This document shows positions 50,530 through 58,004 of a DNA stretch of 60,209 nucleotides, one piece after another (within the stretch, counting starts at the first letter, position 1; the number at the start of each line of letters is the position of its first letter). The DNA comes from an uncultured Bacteroidota bacterium (GTDB taxonomy: Bacteria; Bacteroidota; Bacteroidia; Flavobacteriales; Flavobacteriaceae), in the NCBI GenBank assembly GCA_902582405.1, contig CACHSA010000008.1, forward strand, positions 1-60,209, read 5' to 3'. The notes under the pieces are model-generated. The model saw nothing but the letters and a program-made list of their open reading frames with translations, was not told the origin of the DNA and searched no databases. Position numbers and translations under genes: made by a program.

Positions 50530-53415
50530 TTAATTATCTACTGTTTCACAAAAAAACTCTTTATTTGAACTAGACTCAATTGGTTGCAAATTTTGACCTC
50601 CATTCGTTGCAGATTTTATTTGATCAATAATTTTATCTTTTTCAATTTTCATTTCCTCTATAATTGATGGTATTTTGCTACTATCGTAATATATTTTTCC
50701 ATCTATAAGTGTTTTTTCAGCGCTAGCATAGATGGACAACGGGTTGTCTGACCATAAGACTAAATCTGCATCTTTACCCTCTTTTAAACTTCCAACTCTA
50801 TCATCTATATGTAAGAGCTTTGCAGGATTTAGTGTGACATACTTCCAAGCCTCCTCCTCACTTAAACCACCGTATTTTACGGCTTTTGCAGCCTCTTGAT
50901 TTAGTCTTCTAATTACCTCCGATGAATCCGAATTATAAGCAACGGTTACTCCAGCCTCGGTCATAATTGGCCCATTATACGGAATCGCATCTATAACTTC
51001 ATACTTATAAGCCCACCAATCTGAAAAGGTTGAGCCTCCTACACCATGACGAGACATTTTTTCTGCTATTTTGTATCCTTCCAAAATATGGGTGAAAGTA
51101 TTTATACGAATCCCAAAATTTTCCGCGACTTTCATAAGCATATTAATCTCGCTTTGAACATATGAATGACATGTAATAAACCTCTCCCCTTTTAAAATTT
51201 CCAATAATACATCCATCTCAATATCTTTCCTAGGCTTTTCAAATGCCCCCTTAGCTTTTTTTTGAAGTGAGTTATAATTTTTCCATTTTTCACCGTATTC
51301 CAATGCTCTATTAAAGTAATCAACAAAAACTTGCTCTACTCCCATCCTGGTTTGAGGAAATCTAGAATAACTTCCCCAATTTGACTGTTTTACATTTTCT
51401 CCAAGAGCAAACTTTATAAATTTATCTGAATTTTTGAAAATCATTTTTTCATCAGACTCGCCCCATCTGAGCTTAATTATGGCGGAACGACCCCCAATAG
51501 GATTTGCAGAACCGTGTAAAATCTGAGCTGTGGTTACTCCACCAGCTAAACTTCTAAAAATTGATATATCGTCGGGTTCAATGACATCTTCAATCGATAC
51601 TTCAGCAGATGAGTTTTGACCAGCTTCATTTATTGATGAAGCAGCAATATGAGAATGTTCATCTATTATACCCGCTGTCAAATGCTTACCAGTACAGTCC
51701 AAATCAAAATGGTTTTTGGGAGTTTCTATGTCTTTTCCAATTTTTTTTATTTTGCCATTTGAAATTAAAACATCTACATTCCTGAGAATTCCTTCCTTTT
51801 CATTAGTCCAAGCTGTTACATTTTTAAAAACCATATTTGAATATTTTGGTTTTTCTTTGAAGCCATATGCTGTATTTGGGAAAGTAACTGGCAAAACAGG
51901 AAATTTTTTCTTTGGCTCAATTTTGTTAAGAACTTCATCTTTTAGTTCAAGTTCTTTCTTTGCATTAGATAGTCGTCTTCCTAATGTTTTTATCTCTTCA
52001 GGAGATAATCCGTTAAACTTGGCAATGTTTTTTAACTCTTCTATTGAATAGCCAGCCTTTTCAGCCTTTTCTAAATATTCTAATAAATCTTCATCTGAAA
52101 TATCTAAATTTAAAACTACATCATTAGGAGTTAATACATGTTGCTTTCCAATAACCCAATTTTCGTAAATAACACTTTCTTCTCTAAAAATAGGACCAGA
52201 CGTAACTAGGAAATTTGCATAAAATCCTTTTTTTAGTTCACCTATTTTTTGATCCATTTTAAGAACTTTTGCAGGAATCTTTGTAAGTGACATCAATGCC
52301 CTTTTTTCTGATAGACCATATGCTACCGCTTTTTTAATATTTTTTATGAAATCGGAAATATTTTCAAGACCCTTTGATGTTATTGCAAAATTCAGATCAT
52401 TTTTTTCTAAGACCGATAGATTTGATGGAGCCTGATTCCATTCTTTTAAATGGTTTAAAGTTAATTTTTCATTTAATTCAGAATCCGAAACGTCATATGG
52501 TTTTGGGAAGTTAATAGGTACAACAATGGTATTGCCATATGATTTAATTCTCTTATAATCTAAATATTCGAATCCCGAGCCAACTACAGTAAATTTTTGA
52601 TTTGTCTCTTTTCCAATTTTAAGTGCTCGCATTAAATTTAGTCTCCCGCCACTTTCAAAAATTTTTGGTAAGTTTTTATTTTGTATTGCAGCCTCTATCG
52701 ATATATCTTTGGAATTGGAACTTTTTTGCTCATACCACTCTATATCCAAAAAAAATTGCCTTAAAAGAGCCATAGCACCCATAATTGAGGTGGGATAAGA
52801 TTGAGCTGAATTAATACTTTTTTTAAATGAATAAAATTCTGTAGACTTACTTTTAATAATTCGGTAGTTGTCAGTATGAATATCACTAAGAGCAATCAAA
52901 GAACCTGTTCCTCTATGGATACCATTTTCTCGATGAGCATTTACAATTCCAAAACCCGCCTCTCTTAATTTTTTTGATTTAACTGGATCAAAACTATAGT
53001 CATTAATCGAGTTGTAGTCACTTAAAATATGATCATTCCAATAAAACCCTTCTCTATTAGGATTATATTGCGAACTTCTGCCTCTTCGAGAGGAATCTTC
53101 TGCTTTTCTTATTCCAAAATTTGAATATAAATCAATAAAAGAAGGATAAATATATTGACCTGTTTTGTCATGTATAATTGAATTTTTTGGTATTTCAACA
53201 TTTTTTCCTACTTCAACAACTAAACCGTCTCTTTCAATTAAAATGCCTTTTTCAATTTTTTTGTCTGGAGAAACTACGATTGTAGCATTAATAAAAACAT
53301 TATAAGGTTGATTTGAAGTTTTCACACCACTATTTTCAGGAAAATAATCTTGAGAGTGGGATTTTTCAATTGAATATATTAACGTTAAAAGGATTAAAAC
53401 AATTTTTCTAAACAT
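50530..53415 (-). CDS. Secreted tandem amidohydrolase (two domains, N-terminal one degenerate)
   Basis: I start at ATG 53415 (MFRKIVLILLTLIYSIEKS), giving a signal peptide and 961 residues; the frame is open six codons further. Two amidohydrolase units are joined. The N-terminal unit (about 35-430) reads YPSFIDLYSNFG where the HxH motif should be (around residues 95-99). The C-terminal unit (about 520-930) has an intact GIIDEHSHIAASS (His587, His589), further histidines in FITCHSYVQ and FTHILEGY, and Asp in AYNSDSSE, with the end RVGSLKEGKDADLVLWSDNP. Only the second unit should bind metals normally. Substrate unknown; a periplasmic or exported dipeptide/amide hydrolase is inferred. Confidence 0.88.
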   Translation of the reverse strand: MFRKIVLILLTLIYSIEKSHSQDYFPENSGVKTSNQPYNVFINATIVVSPDKKIEKGILIERDGLVVEVGKNVEIPKNSIIHDKTGQYIYPSFIDLYSNFGIRKAEDSSRRGRSSQYNPNREGFYWNDHILSDYNSINDYSFDPVKSKKLREAGFGIVNAHRENGIHRGTGSLIALSDIHTDNYRIIKSKSTEFYSFKKSINSAQSYPTSIMGAMALLRQFFLDIEWYEQKSSNSKDISIEAAIQNKNLPKIFESGGRLNLMRALKIGKETNQKFTVVGSGFEYLDYKRIKSYGNTIVVPINFPKPYDVSDSELNEKLTLNHLKEWNQAPSNLSVLEKNDLNFAITSKGLENISDFIKNIKKAVAYGLSEKRALMSLTKIPAKVLKMDQKIGELKKGFYANFLVTSGPIFREESVIYENWVIGKQHVLTPNDVVLNLDISDEDLLEYLEKAEKAGYSIEELKNIAKFNGLSPEEIKTLGRRLSNAKKELELKDEVLNKIEPKKKFPVLPVTFPNTAYGFKEKPKYSNMVFKNVTAWTNEKEGILRNVDVLISNGKIKKIGKDIETPKNHFDLDCTGKHLTAGIIDEHSHIAASSINEAGQNSSAEVSIEDVIEPDDISIFRSLAGGVTTAQILHGSANPIGGRSAIIKLRWGESDEKMIFKNSDKFIKFALGENVKQSNWGSYSRFPQTRMGVEQVFVDYFNRALEYGEKWKNYNSLQKKAKGAFEKPRKDIEMDVLLEILKGERFITCHSYVQSEINMLMKVAENFGIRINTFTHILEGYKIAEKMSRHGVGGSTFSDWWAYKYEVIDAIPYNGPIMTEAGVTVAYNSDSSEVIRRLNQEAAKAVKYGGLSEEEAWKYVTLNPAKLLHIDDRVGSLKEGKDADLVLWSDNPLSIYASAEKTLIDGKIYYDSSKIPSIIEEMKIEKDKIIDQIKSATNGGQNLQPIESSSNKEFFCETVDN

Positions 53416-53481
53416 ACTTAAAAATACAAACAATAAATTTAAACTCTATTAAAATTCTAAAAAGAGAAAAATTAGTGGACT

Positions 53482-54792
53482 CTAACTTTTCAAAAAGTCC
53501 AGCGCTAGGTTACTCATTGCTTTCACCCCAAGAATTAATGCGCTATCATCAACATAAAAATCTGGCGTGTGATGAGATGGTGCGTCTTTTTCCAGAACTG
53601 ATGTTGGAGTACCTCCTAGGAAAAAGTACAGACCTGGTACTTTTTCTTGAAAATAAGAGAAATCCTCAGCCCCAGTTTGTGCTTTTGACAAAATCACATT
53701 TTTTTCACCAGCTACTCTCTTTAAAGTAGGAAGCATTTTTTCTGTCAAAGCAGGATCATTATAGGTTATAGCTGCTCCTTCTGTAATCTTTAACTTTGCA
53801 GAAGCACCATAAGCCATGGAAATATTTTCAACAAGCTCTGACATTCGTTTATTAATTAATTCTTTCATCCCCTTATCTAGTGTTCTAATTGTACCTATCA
53901 TCTGTGCACTTTCTGGAATAATATTAAATCTTATTCCAGAATGGATCGAACCTACTGAAACAACTGCACCTTCTTTAGTCAGTTCGCTATTTCTACTTAT
54001 GATAGTTTGTAAACCGTTTATTATTTGGGCAGAAACAACAATTGGATCAACACCCATCCATGGGGATGAACCATGAGACTGTTTTCCTATAACATCAATG
54101 ACAAACCTTTGAGAAGAGGCCATAGCTCCCCCAGGTTTATATTCAATTTTTCCAACATGAAGACCAGAGCTAATATGTAATCCAAAAATTGCATCCACAT
54201 CAGGGTTTTTTAATACTCCTTCTTCAACCATTAACGAAGCACCACCAGTTTCTCCCTCAGGATAACCTTCTTCTGCAGGTTGAAAAATAAATTTTACAGT
54301 TCCAGAGAAGTTTTTATTTTCTGATAAAACTTCAGCAACTCCCATTAAAATTGCAACATGCGTATCGTGTCCACAAGCATGCATTACTCCAGTTTTTTTC
54401 CCATTGTATTCAGAAACCACATTAGATTTGTAAGGAAGACTATTTCTTTCTGTTACTGGCAAAGCGTCCATGTCAGCCCTCAAAGCAACAACTTTCCCTG
54501 GTTTATTGCCTTTCAAAATTCCTATTACACCAGTATGAGCAACTCCAGTTTTTACTTTTATTCCTAAACTTTTTAAATGATCTGCAACCAACTCTGCAGT
54601 TTTAAATTCTCTGTTTGAGAGTTCAGGATTTTTATGAATATGGTGTCTCCATTTTATAACCTTAGGCTCAACATCACTTATAGATCTCTTAAGATCTTGT
54701 CCAAAAGAAGAAAAAATTATGAAAAATAATGCAAAAGATCTATAAAAAGCATTGTATTGTTTTCTAAATATTACTTTAACTTTAAATTTCAT
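53482..54792 (-). CDS. Secreted M20 family amidohydrolase (N-acyl-amino-acid / aminobenzoyl-glutamate type)
   Basis: A 436-residue zinc-dependent amidohydrolase of the M20D group, which cleaves N-acyl or conjugated amino acids. An N-terminal hydrophobic segment (YRSFALFFIIFSSFGQ) suggests export. Metal and catalytic segments are VALRADMDALPVTE, GVMHACGHDTHVAILMG, IFQPAEEGYPEGETGGAS and the C-terminal SHHTPDFYVDDSA; the lid domain starts near GLHVGKIEYKPGGAMASSQR. The gene precedes the two amidohydrolase genes on the same strand with a 66-base gap. Confidence 0.92.
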   Translation of the reverse strand: MKFKVKVIFRKQYNAFYRSFALFFIIFSSFGQDLKRSISDVEPKVIKWRHHIHKNPELSNREFKTAELVADHLKSLGIKVKTGVAHTGVIGILKGNKPGKVVALRADMDALPVTERNSLPYKSNVVSEYNGKKTGVMHACGHDTHVAILMGVAEVLSENKNFSGTVKFIFQPAEEGYPEGETGGASLMVEEGVLKNPDVDAIFGLHISSGLHVGKIEYKPGGAMASSQRFVIDVIGKQSHGSSPWMGVDPIVVSAQIINGLQTIISRNSELTKEGAVVSVGSIHSGIRFNIIPESAQMIGTIRTLDKGMKELINKRMSELVENISMAYGASAKLKITEGAAITYNDPALTEKMLPTLKRVAGEKNVILSKAQTGAEDFSYFQEKVPGLYFFLGGTPTSVLEKDAPSHHTPDFYVDDSALILGVKAMSNLALDFLKS

Positions 54793-54822
54793 TTTTTATA
54801 TTTTCTTAAATAAATAGAAGAT

Positions 54823-54830
54823 TATCTTTG
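54823..54830 (+). promoter_or_regulatory. Predicted -7 promoter box of the DUF6428 gene
   Basis: TATCTTTG is a perfect TAnnTTTG match, ten bases before the ATG at 54841. The very short distance implies a leader of only a few bases. Confidence 0.5.
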
Positions 54831-54840
54831 TTGTAAAATT

Positions 54841-55302
54841 ATGAAAATATCTGAATTTAAAAATATTATACAAAGTCTTAAAAGTATTGTTTTTGAATTG
54901 CCCGAAGGAGAGAAAGTTCCATCTCATTTTCATATAACTGAAATTGGTATAATTAGAAAAACATATATTGATTGTGGAGGTAATTTAAGAGTCGATAATT
55001 TAATTAATATGCAGTTGTGGTATTCAAATGACGTAAATCATAAAATCGAACCAACTAAAATCTTAAAAATAATTCAGGATTCTGAAAAACTTCTTAAGTT
55101 TCAGGATGAAGAAATCCAAATTGAATATCAGCAAGATACAATTTGTAAATTTAATCTTGAATTTAAGAGGGGTAATACTTTTAAACTGATAAAAACATTC
55201 ACTGATTGTCTTGATAAAGAAAGCTGCAACATAATAGAAAAACCTAGAATTAATATTAAAAGAAATCAAATAAAGTGCGATCCTAATTCAGGATGTTGCT
55301 AG
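54841..55302 (+). CDS. DUF6428 family protein
   Basis: A 153-residue cytoplasmic-looking protein. I recognise the pattern LPEGEKVPSHFHITEIGIIR, TYIDCGGNLRVDNLINMQLW and the cysteine-containing tail CDPNSGCC, which fits DUF6428; in other flavobacteria such proteins often neighbour ArsR-type regulators and arsenate-reductase-like genes. Neither is present here. The cupin-like His-x-His (HFH) and the CC end could bind metal or metalloid, which is inference. Convergent with the yhhQ-like gene six bases on. Confidence 0.7.
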   Translation: MKISEFKNIIQSLKSIVFELPEGEKVPSHFHITEIGIIRKTYIDCGGNLRVDNLINMQLWYSNDVNHKIEPTKILKIIQDSEKLLKFQDEEIQIEYQQDTICKFNLEFKRGNTFKLIKTFTDCLDKESCNIIEKPRINIKRNQIKCDPNSGCC

Positions 55303-55308
55303 CAAATT

Positions 55309-55914
55309 TTAATTTTTATTTTTATTGATGCTTATCTTTAAAAATAGATTTAAGAGAAAACCATAAATCGGAAGAAAAAATATTATTCCTATAAATATTT
55401 TAAGAAGGGTTTGATTAAATGCAATTTCAATCCAATTTTCACACATAAACTTATCTTTTGATTTATAAAAAGCAGTGAAGAAAAATGTGTATGTGTCAAT
55501 GAAGTTTGAAATGACGGTAGATATGCTTGGTGCTATCCACCATGATTTGTAATTATTTCGTATTTGTTGGAACGCAAAAATATCAATTATAATTCCTAGG
55601 GCATAAGCAGTTGCACTAGCAAATCCAACTCTAAAAGCAATATTTAAGGAATCTTTTTCTATAAAAACTACCAATATAGAAAAAATGATAGCTAGCGGAT
55701 ATGTATATGTTATTGTCTTTTGAGCTATCCTTTTCCCAACTAATCGAATAGTTAAGTCGGTTGCGACAACTACAAGTGGGAAAACAAATGCAGCCCATGT
55801 GATTTTATATCCCAAGAAAGTAATTGGTAAAACTACAAGTGCATTTGAGGTTGTTGTAATTAATAAATGTAAAATGATTAAATAAATAAGAATATTTTTG
55901 TTTTTAACAATCAT
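55309..55914 (-). CDS. Queuosine precursor transporter (YhhQ / VUT_1 family)
   Basis: A 201-residue integral membrane protein with about six spans, of the YhhQ family that imports 7-cyano-7-deazaguanine or its reduced form for tRNA queuosine synthesis. Recognised segments are ITWAAFVFPLVVVATDLTIR, GKRIAQKTITYTYPLAII and ISNFIDTYTFFFTAFY. It begins 15 bases after the phosphoribosyltransferase gene on the same strand, so the two are likely an operon. The exact substrate (preQ0, preQ1 or queuine) cannot be told from sequence. Confidence 0.87.
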   Translation of the reverse strand: MIVKNKNILIYLIILHLLITTTSNALVVLPITFLGYKITWAAFVFPLVVVATDLTIRLVGKRIAQKTITYTYPLAIIFSILVVFIEKDSLNIAFRVGFASATAYALGIIIDIFAFQQIRNNYKSWWIAPSISTVISNFIDTYTFFFTAFYKSKDKFMCENWIEIAFNQTLLKIFIGIIFFLPIYGFLLNLFLKISINKNKN

Positions 55915-55929
55915 AAGAGTTTTAAAATT

Positions 55930-56385
55930 TCACCACTCCTCCCAAGGAAAAACATACCAATTAAAATCTTCGGATCTTTTCATTTTTTTTCCGTAAAAAT
56001 TAGTTTTAACAATACTTTCCTCGTTATATATTAAAGTTGCATTATAAATATTTTTTAAAGAATCCTTATATAAATTATAAATAATATTTAACGTTTTACC
56101 GGAGTCGTTTATATCATCAACTAATAATACATTGTCAAATTCATTGAAATTTTCATTAATAATTTTTAAATCTGGTGATTTATTACCATCCCTTAATTGA
56201 ATATCAATTACTTTATGTTTCAAATTCAGTCGGTGTGATAAATAAATACCAGGAACACATCCTCCTCTGTTTATACTAATTATAACTTCAGGTGACCAAT
56301 TTGAATTCTCAATTTGCTCAACAATTTTATTCAAAGAATCAATAAGGTCTTCTTTTCCGAAATATTTACTTTTACCACTCACCAT
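55930..56385 (-). CDS. Phosphoribosyltransferase domain protein (xanthine/hypoxanthine type)
   Basis: A 151-residue type I phosphoribosyltransferase. The PRPP-binding loop is NVLLVDDINDSGKTLN, preceded by the typical EVIISINRGGCVPGIYLSH. The small size and order of motifs resemble the archaeal/bacterial xanthine-guanine group; which base it salvages is unknown. Its stop is 15 bases before the queuosine-precursor transporter gene, an adjacency that would suit purine or deazapurine salvage. Confidence 0.82.
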   Translation of the reverse strand: MVSGKSKYFGKEDLIDSLNKIVEQIENSNWSPEVIISINRGGCVPGIYLSHRLNLKHKVIDIQLRDGNKSPDLKIINENFNEFDNVLLVDDINDSGKTLNIIYNLYKDSLKNIYNATLIYNEESIVKTNFYGKKMKRSEDFNWYVFPWEEW

Positions 56386-56435
56386 TATAATTTATAAGAA
56401 ACGAGATTAAATTACGGTCTATTATTGTTAATAAT

Positions 56436-56472
56436 TAAATAAAAAACCCTTTAATATTGAGTTAAAGGGTTG
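56436..56472 (-). terminator. Intrinsic terminator after the secreted unknown gene
   Basis: AACCCTTTAA (56445-56454) and TTAAAGGGTT (56462-56471) form a 10-bp stem with a seven-base loop. On the minus strand the stem is followed by a run of T (complement of the A run at 56441-56446). It lies 25 bases beyond the stop codon at 56496. Confidence 0.85.
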
Positions 56473-56495
56473 ATTTTTGTGTGAATGTTTGATAA

Positions 56496-57161
56496 TTATA
56501 TTTCAATAAGGTCAGCCACCATATATGAAACCAATAGATCTGTACCTCCATTGGTTTTTATAAACTCCTGATAAGCTTTTGAGGCTCTAATTTTATCAGC
56601 CATTATGTCGAGATCTTGCATATTTTCTCCATAGAATACAGTATAATGAGTAGCTCCATTTAAGTCTCCCATTTCAATTTTACCTACCCCCATCATTCTT
56701 TCACCGATAATTGGTTCAATAGCCTTAGCAAATTTAACATATGCTGCTGCATATTTTGATGGATCTTTAGCTTTAAAAAGCCATTGTCTTCCTACATTAT
56801 ATTTTTCTCTGTCACCACTTTTCCAATACATTGATTTTGCAGTATAAGATCCTTTAGCAGCAGATCTATGTAATCTAGTCCCTCTAACATATGCAAGCCA
56901 TGCCATTTCTGGTCTTCCATCAACATAACCCCAGTTTTTGGGATCACCGTAAACTATTATTCTGTGGGTGACGTCATCTAAGTACCTTACTCTTTGCAAT
57001 ATTACACCTCCAGATTTCCTTTTATATTTCCCATGATATTCAGAAAAAAGAGTACCAATTTGTCCCTCTGAACCAGGATTAACTTTGAAATTATATGTTC
57101 TAATGCTTTGTGCGTTTGCGAAACATATTGTTAAAATTGTAATTAAAATAATTTTTTTCAT
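56496..57161 (-). CDS. Secreted protein of unknown function
   Basis: A 221-residue exported protein: signal peptide MKKIILITILTICFANAQ, then a mature part rich in aromatic and basic residues. I recognise no family. The second half alternates helix and strand, WLFKAKDPSKYAAAYVKFAK, GATHYTVFYGENMQDLDIMA and DKIRASKAYQEFIKTNGG, which resembles a dimeric alpha/beta (ABM-like) barrel; this is inference. It is a single-gene unit bounded by the phyH terminator upstream and its own terminator downstream. Confidence 0.8.
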   Translation of the reverse strand: MKKIILITILTICFANAQSIRTYNFKVNPGSEGQIGTLFSEYHGKYKRKSGGVILQRVRYLDDVTHRIIVYGDPKNWGYVDGRPEMAWLAYVRGTRLHRSAAKGSYTAKSMYWKSGDREKYNVGRQWLFKAKDPSKYAAAYVKFAKAIEPIIGERMMGVGKIEMGDLNGATHYTVFYGENMQDLDIMADKIRASKAYQEFIKTNGGTDLLVSYMVADLIEI

Positions 57162-57194
57162 TGATTTATGATTAAAAGATTAATGTACGTAAGT

Positions 57195-57228
57195 TAAAAA
57201 ATAATTGCAAAATGCAATTATTTTTTTT
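57195..57228 (-). terminator. Intrinsic terminator overlapping the stop of the phytanoyl-CoA dioxygenase gene
   Basis: AAAAAATAATTGC (57196-57208) and GCAATTATTTTTT (57214-57226) form a perfect 13-bp stem with a five-base loop. On the minus strand the stem ends in a T run. The stop codon (57220-57218) and the last codons are inside the stem, so the terminator begins within the coding sequence. Confidence 0.75.
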
Positions 57229-57943
57229 CTTTAATATCTCCAGAGTGGTCGTAGCCTTTTTGTCTTTCGAGTTCCACCATTTTTTTTGGTCTATAATTTA
57301 AAATGAAGGCCCTTCTGTTATTATTTGTTGAATTTCCCCTACTGTAGTGTAAGGTTTTTCCATGATGAATAACACATGATCCAGGTTCTAATGGAACTGA
57401 AACAGATTCATTTTCACTTCCAATACATTGAAGTGCTCCACTTTTTACTGGCTGGGAATGTTTTCTTAAAGGCAGTAAATGTGATCCAGGCGTATACCAC
57501 ATACACCCGTTATCTAAAGTTGCTTTGTCAATTGCAAACCATATACTTAACGCTCTTTCATCAGGCATGTCAATCCAATACGCAGCATCCTGATGCCAAG
57601 GTGTTTCTTTATTCGTTTTTGGAGCTTTATTTATTAGCATATCAAAGTCTAAAATAATATCATTCCCAAGAAGGAACTGAGCTATTTTTAGTCCATAAGA
57701 ATGAATTGATTTATTTATTAATTGAGGAAAAATTTTGGATGGTAACATTATTTGAGTTATTAGTTCCTTTTTTCCACTTTTCTCTCCAGAAAGATCTGAT
57801 CTTAATCCTTTGGTGTCAAATTTGCTATTAATAAAATCATCGTAAATTTTATCATAATATTTTAATTCTCTAGCATTTAAACATTCTTTTAAAACTAAAT
57901 AACCGTTCTTTTCAAAAAAAGCTTTCTTAGCTTCGACTAACAT
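57218..57943 (-). CDS. Phytanoyl-CoA dioxygenase family protein (Fe(II)/2-oxoglutarate)
   Basis: A 241-residue non-heme iron oxygenase. The HxD of the iron triad is in TPWHQDAAYW (His117, Asp119), the distal His in HHGKTLHYSRGNS (His199), and the 2-oxoglutarate arginine in NNNRRAFILNYRP. Other conserved parts are ALSIWFAIDKATLDNGCMWY and TPGSHLLPLRKHSQP. No signal peptide. Members hydroxylate diverse small molecules, including lipids and osmolytes; the substrate here is unknown. The gene is divergent from the S9 peptidase and ends in an overlapping terminator. Confidence 0.9.
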   Translation of the reverse strand: MLVEAKKAFFEKNGYLVLKECLNARELKYYDKIYDDFINSKFDTKGLRSDLSGEKSGKKELITQIMLPSKIFPQLINKSIHSYGLKIAQFLLGNDIILDFDMLINKAPKTNKETPWHQDAAYWIDMPDERALSIWFAIDKATLDNGCMWYTPGSHLLPLRKHSQPVKSGALQCIGSENESVSVPLEPGSCVIHHGKTLHYSRGNSTNNNRRAFILNYRPKKMVELERQKGYDHSGDIKEKK

Positions 57944-58004
57944 ATTTGTATGAATTTTTTCTTTAAATTAATAATCTAAATTAATATTAAATCCAATATT
58001 CGAT

